In this document: positions 41,121-48,653 of the stretch, one piece after another
How the letters are laid out: every line of letters begins with the position of its first letter
How positions within the stretch are numbered: the stretch's first letter is position 1
Assembly (NCBI RefSeq): GCF_001553785.1
Contig: NZ_LOJP01000001.1
Coordinates: forward strand, 3,090,680-3,154,679
Reading direction: 5' to 3'
Length of the DNA: 64,000 bases
From: Actinoplanes sp. TFC3
GTDB lineage: Bacteria; Actinomycetota; Actinomycetes; Mycobacteriales; Micromonosporaceae
The notes under the pieces: model-generated
Database searches by the model: none
What the model saw: the letters and a program-made list of their open reading frames with translations, nothing else
Told to the model about the DNA's origin: nothing
Made by a program: the position numbers and the translations under genes

Positions 41121-41459
41121 TCAGCGGCCCCGGCGGGTGCGGACTTCCTGGAGCCGTTCGTTGAGGATGTCCTCCAGCTCCGAGATCGACCGCCGCTCGA
41201 GCAGCATGTCCCAGTGGGTGCGCGGCGGCTTGGCCTTCTTCTGCTCCGGCTCGTTGCCGTCGACCAGTCGCGCGACGCTGCCGTCGAACTTGCATTCCCA
41301 GGTGATCGGCACCTCGGCGTCGACGGCGAACGGCACCTCGAACTGGTGACCCTTCACGCACAGGTACTCGCGGGTCTGCCGGGGCGCCAGCTCCGTGTTG
41401 CGGTCGGACTCGTAGCTGACTGCGCCAAGACGGCTGCCGCGCAGCATGCGTTCGCCCAT
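41121..41459 (-). CDS. rbpA: RNA polymerase-binding protein RbpA
   Basis: A 112-residue protein with the RbpA layout: N-terminal tail MGERMLRGSRLGAVSYESDR, core domain RQTREYLCVKGHQFEVPFAV with ITWECKFDGSVARLVDG supplying the Cys/His zinc-type site (one Cys per strand here), a basic linker (EQKKAKPPRTHWDMLLERR) and the sigma-interaction domain SISELEDILNERLQEVRTRR. RbpA stabilises open complexes formed by group I/II sigma factors and is specific to actinobacteria. A sigma-R-type promoter lies upstream at 41503-41528, matching its known thiol-stress induction in Streptomyces. Confidence 0.96.
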   Translation of the reverse strand: MGERMLRGSRLGAVSYESDRNTELAPRQTREYLCVKGHQFEVPFAVDAEVPITWECKFDGSVARLVDGNEPEQKKAKPPRTHWDMLLERRSISELEDILNERLQEVRTRRGR

Positions 41460-41502
41460 GATCGGCTATCCCCTCGCTCGTGGTGCTACTTGCCGTTGGT
41501 GT

Positions 41503-41528
41503 AACGAAACGGACGGTCGCGAGATTCC
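41503..41528 (-). promoter_or_regulatory. Sigma-R-type promoter of rbpA
   Basis: On the minus strand GGAAT and GTT are separated by exactly 18 bp, the consensus of the disulfide-stress sigma factor SigR/SigH. It lies 44 bp before the rbpA ATG. rbpA belongs to the SigR regulon in Streptomyces coelicolor. Confidence 0.8.
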
Positions 41529-41613
41529 TGGCGACCGCCGTGTGTCGACGGTGTTAACGCTTCGAGCGTAACCGGCAGGGTCCCCTATCGGCCGTCTCGC
41601 CCCACACCTGAAG

Positions 41614-41627
41614 TGGACCTTGGTCCA
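41614..41627. promoter_or_regulatory. 14-bp palindrome TGGACCTTGGTCCA
   Basis: Six-base arms (TGGACC/GGTCCA) around TT, in the 385-bp space between rbpA and the coiled-coil gene, which otherwise holds the sigma-R promoter and a CCGGGCA/TGCCCGG hairpin at 41666-41688. The bound regulator is unknown. Confidence 0.4.
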
Positions 41628-41844
41628 TTTTACGGGATATTGCCAGATCTGCAGATAACGCGACACCGGGCACAATCGCGTTGCCCGGCACCTCATCGTG
41701 CCCCGCGACCCGTACGACACCTCAAGATTACCGTTGCGCTACCCACCCTTTATGCCCGCCGTCCCCGGGCGTGACACCTCCCACCCGTGCCACCCTCCGG
41801 CAGACCCGAACAGCCGGCCGAACGACCGGGCAAGCAGCCGCGCC

Positions 41845-43083
41845 CTACTTCCCGGCAGCAGAATCCGGCGCAGAAGCCGCTGCAGCACCCGAAGCCGGCG
41901 CCGGAGCAGCACCCGGGGGCCGACCAGCGGACGCTGCCGGAGCACCGCCCCCACGCCCCGCCCCCAGCGCCGCCAGCGCCGAAGCCAGATCGCTGACCTG
42001 CGCCGACAACTGAGCCACCCGGGAATGAGCGCCATCGGCATCCGAGCGAGCCTGCTGCAACGCCCGCCGGCCCTCCGCCAATTCCCCGCGCACCCGAGCA
42101 GCCTCATCACGCGCCTGCGCCACCTCAGCCTGAGACCGGGACAAAGCCTGCGCAGCCTGAGCACCCTCGGCCCGAGCGTGGACAAGCTCACCGCGAGCCT
42201 GAGCCACCGACTCCTGCAACTCGGCCACCCGCCCCGCCTCGGCCCGCGCAGCCTCGCCCAGCCGGACGATCTCCGAACGCGCCGCCTCCAGCTCTCGCCC
42301 GCTCTGCCGCACCTGAGCCGTCGCCGCATCCCGGGCCGCCACGGCGCTGGCCAGCTCCCCGGCGGTGCTGGCCAGCTCGCGTGACGCGGTGTCGGCTTCG
42401 CGGCGGGTTCCGGCGAGCTCCCGGCGTACCGTGTCGATGTCACGCCGGGTCGTGTCCAGGTCGGCTCGCAGCACCTGAGCCTCTTGACGCGCCTGATCGC
42501 GCAACGCCGTGGCCGCCCCGGCGGCTGCCTGGGCCTCGTCACGGGCCGTGAGCGCTTCCTGGGCCTCGGCGGCGGCGGTCGTGGCCAGCCGCCGCGCCTG
42601 GTCGGCCTGTTGCAGGGCGTCGTCACGCTCGGCGCGCGCGGCCAGCGCCTCCTGGCGGGCCACCAGGGCTTCCTGCACCAGGCTGTCACGTTCGGTGTGC
42701 GCGGCGGCGACCTGCCGGGAGGTTTCCGCGCGGACCTCGGCGACCTGCCGTTCCACCCCGGCGGGCGACATCTCGGCGTGCAGCGCCTCGCTGAGCGAGC
42801 CCACGAGCTGGTCCAGGCGGTCCACGACCTCCCAGGTCCGCGCTACCTGACCGGCCAGCCCCGGCGACGAACGGTGCCGCATCCGCGAGTTACGCGAGGC
42901 CCGCTGACACTCGCCGTCGTTGTCGCGGCAGTAGCGAAACGGCCGGCCCGCCGAGGAGCGCTGCGGCACCGGACGCCCGCAATGCGCGCACGGGCGGGTC
43001 TCCACCGGTAGGTCGGGGTCCAGGTCCGCGCCGCTTTGCTGGGGCACCACGGGGTGGGTGAGGAAAAGATCGTCGTCAGCCAT
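41845..43083 (-). CDS. Zinc-ribbon / long coiled-coil protein, unknown function
   Basis: A 412-residue protein. Residues about 30-60 carry four cysteines (PCAHCGRPVPQ, then YCRDNDGECQRAS), a probable zinc site with a basic SRNSRMRHRSS after it. From about residue 75 to 365 the sequence is almost unbroken coiled coil, rich in Ala, Arg, Glu and Gln (VRAETSRQVAAAHTERDSLV, ARDEAQAAAGAATALRDQAR). The last 40 residues are Gly/Pro/Ala-rich and disordered. The design recalls KfrA- or SMC-arm-like DNA-associated filaments, but I recognise no family. It is monocistronic. A DNA-binding, nucleoid-organising role is only inference from the zinc site and coil. Confidence 0.8.
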   Translation of the reverse strand: MADDDLFLTHPVVPQQSGADLDPDLPVETRPCAHCGRPVPQRSSAGRPFRYCRDNDGECQRASRNSRMRHRSSPGLAGQVARTWEVVDRLDQLVGSLSEALHAEMSPAGVERQVAEVRAETSRQVAAAHTERDSLVQEALVARQEALAARAERDDALQQADQARRLATTAAAEAQEALTARDEAQAAAGAATALRDQARQEAQVLRADLDTTRRDIDTVRRELAGTRREADTASRELASTAGELASAVAARDAATAQVRQSGRELEAARSEIVRLGEAARAEAGRVAELQESVAQARGELVHARAEGAQAAQALSRSQAEVAQARDEAARVRGELAEGRRALQQARSDADGAHSRVAQLSAQVSDLASALAALGAGRGGGAPAASAGRPPGAAPAPASGAAAASAPDSAAGK

Positions 43084-43138
43084 CGCGTCCCGACCCTAAC
43101 TCCCGTCACCGCTCGCAGCTGTGCAGCACGCCGGGGTG

Positions 43139-43933
43139 TCAGCGCAGGCACTGTTTGATCGCGGCGGCCAGCACCGCAGCGTTGAACATGTGGGTCTGTC
43201 CGGGCAGCGTGCGGTAGCCGGCGCCGGGCAGGGCCTGGCTGAGCGCCCGGGCCGCGCTGCGCATGTACTGCGGGCTCCTGCCGCCGTCCAGCACGGTCGC
43301 CGGCGCGCTGAGCTTGGCCCACCGCTCGGCGTCCAGCGGCTGGCCACGCCCGGTGTCACCGAGAATCCGCAGATCATGGGGCAGGGTCGCGGCGCTCGCC
43401 TTCATCTTGCGAAAGGGCGGGGTCAACGACATCAGAGCAACAGCCAGCGGGGGTACGTCCACACTGCGCAGGAACGCCCTCACCGCCCCGCCCTCGTCGC
43501 CCGCCGCGATCATCGCTTCGACCCGGCTCACGAAGTCCTCGGGCCGGGGCGCGTGCGAGCCGTCCACGATCATGGGCGGCTCGTACAGGGCGAGCCCGGT
43601 GATCCCGTCCAGCGTGGCAGCCGCGTCCGCCGCCAGCACCGCACCCGAGGACACCGCCGCCACGTGCGCGCTGCCCCCGGCGGCTTCCAGCACGGCGGCC
43701 AGGTCCTCGACCTCGCGGTGCGGGGTGTACGCGGTGACGCCCGGTCCGCTCTCACCGCGGCCGCGCCGGTCGTATAGGTACACGGTGAAGCTGTCCTGCA
43801 GGGCCGCGGCGAGTTTGGGCATCGGTCCGAACCCGCGGTGGGTCATGGCCCCGTCGATGAGGATCAGTGCCGGGCCGGACCCGGTGACGCTGTAGCCGAT
43901 GTGCGTGCCGTCTGCTGAGATCACGGTGCTCAC
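43139..43933 (-). CDS. Alpha/beta hydrolase
   Basis: A 264-residue hydrolase of the alpha/beta fold. ADGTHIGYSVTGSGPALILI begins the sheet; VYLYDRRGRGESG is the typical D-R-RGxGxS loop; the nucleophile Ser lies in VAAVSSGAVLAADAAATLDG, where the elbow is AVSSG instead of GxSxG; LSAPATVLDGGRSPQYMRSA contains a candidate acid, and GQTHMFNAAVLAAA the His. The family covers esterases and lyases with unknown physiological substrates. GTG 43933 overlaps the stop of the SRPBCC gene, so it is the last gene of an ArsR-SRPBCC-hydrolase unit. Confidence 0.88.
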   Translation of the reverse strand: MSTVISADGTHIGYSVTGSGPALILIDGAMTHRGFGPMPKLAAALQDSFTVYLYDRRGRGESGPGVTAYTPHREVEDLAAVLEAAGGSAHVAAVSSGAVLAADAAATLDGITGLALYEPPMIVDGSHAPRPEDFVSRVEAMIAAGDEGGAVRAFLRSVDVPPLAVALMSLTPPFRKMKASAATLPHDLRILGDTGRGQPLDAERWAKLSAPATVLDGGRSPQYMRSAARALSQALPGAGYRTLPGQTHMFNAAVLAAAIKQCLR

Positions 43934-44547
43934 GAGGTTGCTCCTTGGGCCGGGTCGAACAGGGAACGGCTGATCACCATCGAGCCGTGCAGGCCGCGCA
44001 CATAGCGGTGCAGGCCGTCGGCGGTGCGTACGCCCAGGGTGTGCGGGTTGCGGAAGTAGACGCTCCCGGCGACGGCGTGGGAGGCGTCCCAGTCGTCGTT
44101 GGCCGGGCCGAAGGTGGTGCATGTGGTGGCGCGGCGCCCGGGGAAGTGGCGCAGGTACTCCACCAGGGTCCAGAAGAACAGTTCGGTGCCGTAGGTCATG
44201 GCTTCGTACTCCTGCTCCCAGTCGTCGCCGGGCAGGAAGCCGCTGGTGACCGAGCGCAGCACAGTGGCGCTGTGGTCGCGGCCCTCGATGAGGTATTCGT
44301 AGGCGATGAAGCGGCCGTCCGGGCCGGGCTCGCTGGCGTAAGCGAAGCGATGACCCGGCTGCGTGGCGCTGATCGGGGCGGCGGGCAGGGCGGTGCCGCC
44401 GAGCTTGGTGCGTACCGTGTCATCGGTTATCTCGGTGTGTCCCACGAACCAGGCGGTGATGCCCGGCCCGGTCGCGATGGCCCGCCACACCTGCTCGGGG
44501 TCGGCGCTGACCTCGGCCTGCAGCCGCGTCTCGAAGTCCTTGCCCAT
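43930..44547 (-). CDS. SRPBCC/AHSA1-family protein
   Basis: A 205-residue START-like (SRPBCC) protein: GKDFETRLQAEVSADPEQVW starts the domain, then RAIATGPGITAWFVGHTEIT and the stretches HRFAYASEPGPDGRFIAYEY and EAMTYGTELFFWTLVEYLRH. Such proteins form a hydrophobic cavity; ArsR-linked members often act in stress or small-molecule handling, with unknown ligands. It is a little longer than the usual 150 residues because of a C-terminal extension. The ATG at 44547 follows a 33-bp duplication of the ArsR gene end. Co-translated with the alpha/beta hydrolase. Confidence 0.88.
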   Translation of the reverse strand: MGKDFETRLQAEVSADPEQVWRAIATGPGITAWFVGHTEITDDTVRTKLGGTALPAAPISATQPGHRFAYASEPGPDGRFIAYEYLIEGRDHSATVLRSVTSGFLPGDDWEQEYEAMTYGTELFFWTLVEYLRHFPGRRATTCTTFGPANDDWDASHAVAGSVYFRNPHTLGVRTADGLHRYVRGLHGSMVISRSLFDPAQGATS

Positions 44548-44555
44548 CGCGCTCA

Positions 44556-44635
44556 GTCCCCGCTCACGCTGGGATGCACGGCCGCGACGCTCATCGCGCC
44601 TGGTCCCCGTTCACGCTGGGGTGCACGGCCACGAC
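44556..44635. repeat. 33-bp direct repeat at the ArsR/SRPBCC junction
   Basis: Units at 44556-44588 and 44603-44635 differ at 3 of 33 positions. The right unit encodes the last residues of ArsR (VAVHPSVNGD); the left unit repeats them (VAAVHPSVSGD) in the gap before the SRPBCC start. Evidently a small tandem duplication of the ArsR 3' end. Confidence 0.9.
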
Positions 44636-45175
44636 CAGGCGGTGGCTGCGGCCCGAAGCGGCGTGATATTTGCCGGCGAGCCGAGTGACCGCGGCGTTGA
44701 GTTCGGCGGCGAACGCGGCCCGATCAGCAGCCGAGGCGAAGGTGATCTCCCCGTCGAGGGCGAAGGTGGCCAGCCGCTGCTGCGCCCGGCCCGCCCCGGT
44801 GATCAGCTCCCCGACATCGCGGACCAGACGCGCGGCCACCGCCAGCAGCCAGCGCGCCGACAACCGGTCCGGGGCGCGCTGCGGATCCGGTGCCACGGCG
44901 GGCATGGCGGCCGGGGAGATGACGTAGCTGGCGGCGGTGGCGCGCATCAGCCGCTCGGTCATGTTGCCCTTGCGGCGCTCCTGCACCAGCTCGATCAGCC
45001 CGTGCTGCTCCAGCGTGCGCAGATGGTAGTTGACCTTCTGGCGGGGCAGCCCGACCCGGCCGGCCAGGGTGGCGGCGGAACTCGGCTCGCTGAGCTCGGC
45101 GAGCAGTCGCGCCCGGATCGGATCGAGGCCGGCCGCGGCCGCAGCCGGGTTGTCGATCACTGCTATGTCCTGCAT
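44591..45175 (-). CDS. ArsR-like helix-turn-helix regulator
   Basis: A 194-residue regulator with a winged helix near the N-terminus (LDPIRARLLAELSEPSSAAT, LAGRVGLPRQKVNYHLRTLE, QHGLIELVQERRKGNMTERL). A C-terminal domain of about 110 residues (ISPAAMPAVAPDPQRAPDRL) is helical and may bind a ligand or dimerise. No cysteine-based metal site is present, so it is not a classical arsenic or zinc sensor. The ATG at 45175 gives MQDIAVIDNPAAAAAGLDPI. It heads the unit with the SRPBCC and hydrolase genes, the usual regulator-SRPBCC pairing. Confidence 0.88.
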   Translation of the reverse strand: MQDIAVIDNPAAAAAGLDPIRARLLAELSEPSSAATLAGRVGLPRQKVNYHLRTLEQHGLIELVQERRKGNMTERLMRATAASYVISPAAMPAVAPDPQRAPDRLSARWLLAVAARLVRDVGELITGAGRAQQRLATFALDGEITFASAADRAAFAAELNAAVTRLAGKYHAASGRSHRLVVAVHPSVNGDQAR

Positions 45176-45369
45176 GCGGGCCACGATGCCACCGACAACA
45201 AACACTGTCCAGTAGGCAGAAGTTGTCGGAGTGTTGGCGCGCGGGTTCCGCTTCCTGGACCAAGAAGGGTGGACGAGCAGGGTGGTGACCAGGCGCAGGC
45301 TGCACCGGAACTCCCGGCCGCCTCGCCCAGCACGGCTGCCAGCCCTTCGGAACCGGGGAGCGCGGAAGC

Positions 45370-45921
45370 TCAGGCCGCCGCGGGGAAGTGCAGGTGCCAG
45401 CGCCCGGTACGCCAGGTCAGCCGGGTCAGCGACAGCGGCGCCACCTCCAGGGTCCACACCTGCTGTTCGGGCAGGTCGAGAGCGTGGGCGAGCAGTGCTC
45501 GTACCGTGATCGGGTGGGCCACTGCCACCACCCGCTGCCGCGACATCGCCTCCAGCCAGGCCCCCGCCCGCGCCCGCACCTGGGTCAGGGATTCCCCGCC
45601 GTGCGGGGCCGCCGCCGCATCGGTGAGCCAGCGCTGCAAACCCTGCGGATCCTTGAGCGCCACCTCGTCGATGCTCGCGCCTGTCCAGGACCCGAAGTCG
45701 GGGTCGGCCAGCGCCGGTTCGCTCAGCGCGGTGTGCCCGAGCGCCTGCGCCGTCTCGCGCGAGGCCCGCGCGGGCGCACACACCCACAGGTCACGGCGGC
45801 CGAAGGCGGAAACGGCGAGGGCGGCCCGGCGGCCGCCCTCGTCCAGATCGTCGTCACCGCCGAAACGCGCACCCCGTAACGTCGGCGTGGGGGCGCACGC
45901 CAGCAGGCGCAGGCCGCTCAC
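45370..45921 (-). CDS. Histidine-phosphatase-fold protein lacking the catalytic RHG motif
   Basis: A 183-residue protein aligning end to end with the phosphoglycerate-mutase/CobC fold: LDEGGRRAALAVSAFGR, WVCAPARASRETAQALG, PALADPDFGSWTGASIDEVA, PHGGESLTQVRARAGAWLEA and AVAHPITVRALLAHALDLPE. The motif that should read RHG near the N-terminus reads LLACAPTPT, so the phosphorylated His and its Arg are gone, while the acid Glu and second His remain. It is translated from a GTG overlapping the cbtA stop and is therefore expressed with the cobalt transporter under the cobalamin riboswitch. CobC (alpha-ribazole phosphatase) is the obvious relative, but activity is doubtful. Confidence 0.82.
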   Translation of the reverse strand: MSGLRLLACAPTPTLRGARFGGDDDLDEGGRRAALAVSAFGRRDLWVCAPARASRETAQALGHTALSEPALADPDFGSWTGASIDEVALKDPQGLQRWLTDAAAAPHGGESLTQVRARAGAWLEAMSRQRVVAVAHPITVRALLAHALDLPEQQVWTLEVAPLSLTRLTWRTGRWHLHFPAAA

Positions 45922-46712
45922 ACGGACACGGAATCAGATTTTCCCGGTACGTTCACAGCGCTCAACCGGCTCAGCAGCGCCGACAACGCCAGTCCCAGCA
46001 CCAGCCACAACGTCACCTGCGTGCCCAGCGAGGTGACGCGGAAGGAATACAGCAGGCTCGGCGGGAACGTACCCGGCACCTCGTCGATGGTGGGCAGCAG
46101 CACGTAGCCGACCACCACGATCAGCAGGAACGCCCCCAGCCCAGCGGTCAGCCGCAGCCACTCCGCTGCTCCGGCGCGCACCGAGCGGGAGGCCAGCACC
46201 GCCGCCCACACCGCTACCAGCCCGATCACCACAATGGACAGATAGCTGATCGTGCGCTGATTGATGGTGCTGGGGTCACCCACGGCCGGCGGGTTCGGCG
46301 GGTACTTGACGAACGGCACCAGCACCAGCCCCAGCAGGGCACCCCCGGCGAGCCCGAGCACCGCACGCCCGTTGTCGCGGATGCGCATCCGGCGGCGCAG
46401 CAGCGTGTACGCGGTGGCCAGCAGGCCGCCCATCGCCACCCCGTACAGCCCGGTGGCCAGGAACAGCCCGCCCTTCTGACCGTCGCGCGAGACCAAGGCG
46501 TCTTCGTCGTCGTGGCTGTGCCCGGCATCGCCGGCAGCGTGGACCTCGGCGTCGGCGTTGGCCTGCTCGATCGCGATGGCCGCGTCGACCTTGGGCTCAC
46601 CGAAGGAGTATGCGAAGACCCCGGCCAGCAGACCGGCGATCAGCCCGGCCAGCAGCCCGCGCAGCAGGATGGCGCCGTAGCCCGGCGCGGTGCGGTTTCC
46701 GCTCAGTGACAC
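45918..46712 (-). CDS. cbtA: Cobalt transporter subunit CbtA
   Basis: A 264-residue membrane protein with about seven helices (ILLRGLLAGLIAGLLAGVFA, GLFLATGLYGVAMGGLLATA, AVLGLAGGALLGLVLVPFVK, TISYLSIVVIGLVAVWAAVL, LGAFLLIVVVGYVLLP, VTLWLVLGLALSALLS). CbtA marks include KYPPNPPAVGDPSTINQRT and a His/Asp loop (AGDAGHSHDDED) between helices one and two that may bind cobalt. With CbtB it forms a predicted cobalt importer. GTG 46712 overlaps cbtB by 10 bp. Expression should fall when cobalamin binds the leader riboswitch. Confidence 0.92.
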   Translation of the reverse strand: MSLSGNRTAPGYGAILLRGLLAGLIAGLLAGVFAYSFGEPKVDAAIAIEQANADAEVHAAGDAGHSHDDEDALVSRDGQKGGLFLATGLYGVAMGGLLATAYTLLRRRMRIRDNGRAVLGLAGGALLGLVLVPFVKYPPNPPAVGDPSTINQRTISYLSIVVIGLVAVWAAVLASRSVRAGAAEWLRLTAGLGAFLLIVVVGYVLLPTIDEVPGTFPPSLLYSFRVTSLGTQVTLWLVLGLALSALLSRLSAVNVPGKSDSVSV

Positions 46713-46906
46713 GGCACGCCGAGCAGGTGCCGGCCGTCGTGCATGAGCTCGTGCAGGTACATGCCGCTGCGCGAAACCGCACCCTGGTCGAAGGCGACCA
46801 GGTAGGCCAGCAGCAGCAGACCGGCCACGACCGCGGCGGCGATCCACAGCGTGCGCGCGGAGACGGCGGGGGTGATGAGCGGGCGAGCCGCTTCAATCTT
46901 GGGCAT
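46703..46906 (-). CDS. cbtB: Cobalt transporter subunit CbtB
   Basis: A 67-residue protein with one membrane helix (LWIAAAVVAGLLLLAYLVAF) and a C-terminal metal-binding tail rich in His (YLHELMHDGRHLLGVPCH), the CbtB signature. The ATG at 46906 is preceded by AAGGAGG within the riboswitch expression platform. It is the first gene of the three-gene operon cbtB-cbtA-phosphatase-fold. Confidence 0.92.
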   Translation of the reverse strand: MPKIEAARPLITPAVSARTLWIAAAVVAGLLLLAYLVAFDQGAVSRSGMYLHELMHDGRHLLGVPCH

Positions 46907-46923
46907 AACGAACAGACCCTCCT

Positions 46924-47070
46924 TGCGGGATAACGCGTCCCGTCCAACAGGTCTGCGACGCAGGAGCGTCCTGACTCACGAACCCGGCCATGGACTCGTT
47001 CACAGTGGCGCGACCGCACCGGACTTTCACCGGTTTCCCTCACGACGCCGCAGCTGACTGTCCCAACCTA
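46924..47070 (-). promoter_or_regulatory. Cobalamin riboswitch controlling cbtB-cbtA
   Basis: The minus-strand leader contains the conserved boxes in order: GAGGGAAACCGGTGAAAGTC (with its CCGGTG-CCGG pairing), GCGCCACTGTGA (the GCCACTG box) and GAGTCAGGA. The 3' part GGGACGCGTTATCCC forms a stem immediately before the AAGGAGG ribosome-binding site of cbtB, so translational control is likely. No other cobalamin element was seen in the window. Confidence 0.93.
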
Positions 47071-47141
47071 GCCGGGCGCAGCCAAGCAGGTCAATGTGGG
47101 CGGGGCCGCGCGACGTACGCCACATCGGTAGCATCGCTGGC

Positions 47142-48353
47142 GTGCTGAGAACCCGGGCGGCGGTCGCCGTGATCGCAACGCTGGTCGTGCTGGCGCCCGC
47201 TGCCCCGGCCCGCGCCGCCTTCGTCTGCCCGCAGGAATTCGAGATCGGCAAGAACAGCACAGCCACACCGTACGAGGATCAGCTGTTCGCTCCGGACCGT
47301 CTCAAGCCGTTCGCCACCGGCGCGGGCGTACGCGTAGCGGTCATCGACTCCGGCGTCGACACCCGCAATCCGCAGCTGCGCGCCCAGGTCGAGCGGGGCC
47401 GCGACTTCCTGCACAACAACACCGACGGCCGGCAGGACTGCGTCGGGCACGGCACCGCGGTGTCCAGCATCATCGCCGCCACCCCCAGCGAGAAGGCCGG
47501 GCTGCGCGGGCTGGCGCCCGGCGTAACCATCGTGCCGGTGCGCGTCAGCGAGCAGACCGACACCCCCGGCGGCGGCACCAGCGGCAAACCGGCCAGCCCG
47601 GCGCGCTTCGCCCAGGCCATCGTGTGGGCAGCCAGTCCCAGCGGCGGCAACGCCGATGTGATCAACATGTCGCTGGTGATGACCGAGAACAACACCGCGG
47701 TGCGCACCGCCGTGGCTGACGCCATCGCCGCCGGAGTCGTGGTGGTCGCTGCGGCCGGCAACGACGGTGAACCCAAGGACGGCAACCCGCGGCCCTTCCC
47801 CGCCTCTTACCCCGGCGTGATCGGGGTCGGCGCGATCGACATCAACGGCGTCAAACCCGGCTTCTCCCAGCACGGTGACTACGTCGACCTGATGGCCCCC
47901 GGCGTCGGGGTCACCATCGCCACCCCGCGCGGCGGGCAGACCACCGGCGGGGGCACCAGCTTCGCCGCCCCGTTCGTGTCGGCCACCGCCGCCCTGGTGC
48001 ACCAGCGCTTCCCGACCCTGACCCCGGCGCAGATCGCCCGGCGCATCCTGGCCACCGCCGACCCGGCCCCCGGCGGGCAGCGCAGCGACGACTACGGGGT
48101 GGGAGTGCTCAACCCGTACCGGGCGCTGACCGAAACCCTGGGCCCGGAAACCCAGCCCGCCGTGGCCCCGATGGTGGTGCACACCAACGACCCGGCCACC
48201 ATCGCCCTGGCGCGGCGCCGCGCCCACGCCCAGGACATGTCGCTGCTCGTGGCCGCGATCGGCGCGGGCGTGGTGCTGCTCGTGGTCATGGTCGCCGCCG
48301 CGATCCGCCACGGTCGGCGCCGCGGCTGGCGTCCACCGTCCGCCGCCGCCTGA
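47142..48353 (+). CDS. Mycosin-like S8 serine protease (orphan)
   Basis: A 403-residue subtilase with signal peptide (AVIATLVVLAPAAPARA), catalytic Asp69 in VAVIDSGVD, His103 in GHGTAVSS and Ser273 in GGTSFAAPFVSATAALV. A C-terminal membrane helix (MSLLVAAIGAGVVLLVVMVA) plus a basic tail anchors it. This is the mycosin (MycP) layout of type VII secretion systems, in which the protease faces outward. No EccB-E or WXG100 gene is in the window, so it may be an orphan or serve a system elsewhere. I chose GTG 47142 because the signal peptide starts there. The cobalamin riboswitch lies upstream on the other strand, so the two share a divergent promoter region. Confidence 0.9.
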   Translation: MLRTRAAVAVIATLVVLAPAAPARAAFVCPQEFEIGKNSTATPYEDQLFAPDRLKPFATGAGVRVAVIDSGVDTRNPQLRAQVERGRDFLHNNTDGRQDCVGHGTAVSSIIAATPSEKAGLRGLAPGVTIVPVRVSEQTDTPGGGTSGKPASPARFAQAIVWAASPSGGNADVINMSLVMTENNTAVRTAVADAIAAGVVVVAAAGNDGEPKDGNPRPFPASYPGVIGVGAIDINGVKPGFSQHGDYVDLMAPGVGVTIATPRGGQTTGGGTSFAAPFVSATAALVHQRFPTLTPAQIARRILATADPAPGGQRSDDYGVGVLNPYRALTETLGPETQPAVAPMVVHTNDPATIALARRRAHAQDMSLLVAAIGAGVVLLVVMVAAAIRHGRRRGWRPPSAAA

Positions 48354-48411
48354 CTCCCCTTCCCCGTGATCACAACCGGCTCGGGTTCGCTCCGCAGTTG
48401 GTCACGGTGCG

Positions 48412-48606
48412 ATGGTCGGGACGTTCCTGACGGATCCGTTGGTGGTGCTGGATCACGTCGCGGCGCAGGAGCAGTTGGTCGAATGGCTGGCCTGGGCAGG
48501 CACGTCTTCCACGGGCCGCAAGAGCGAGCTGTACCAGGCCTACCACGCCTGCATGGAGGACCAGCTCGGCCTGGTTCTGACCTGCATCACCCTCGTATCT
48601 GAATGA
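48412..48606 (+). CDS. Hypothetical 64-residue protein, possibly a remnant
   Basis: MVGTFLTDPLVVLDHVAAQE then LVEWLAWAGTSSTGRKSELY; no family recognised. Amino-acid use is ordinary for a real protein (few Pro/Arg), unlike antisense shadows, and the stretch opens the decayed zone that runs to the transposon. It could be a fragment of a longer gene. Confidence 0.35.
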   Translation: MVGTFLTDPLVVLDHVAAQEQLVEWLAWAGTSSTGRKSELYQAYHACMEDQLGLVLTCITLVSE

Positions 48607-48653
48607 CGCGCTGGACGCTATGGACCGCGCTCTCGGTATACAGGAGTGGGAGG

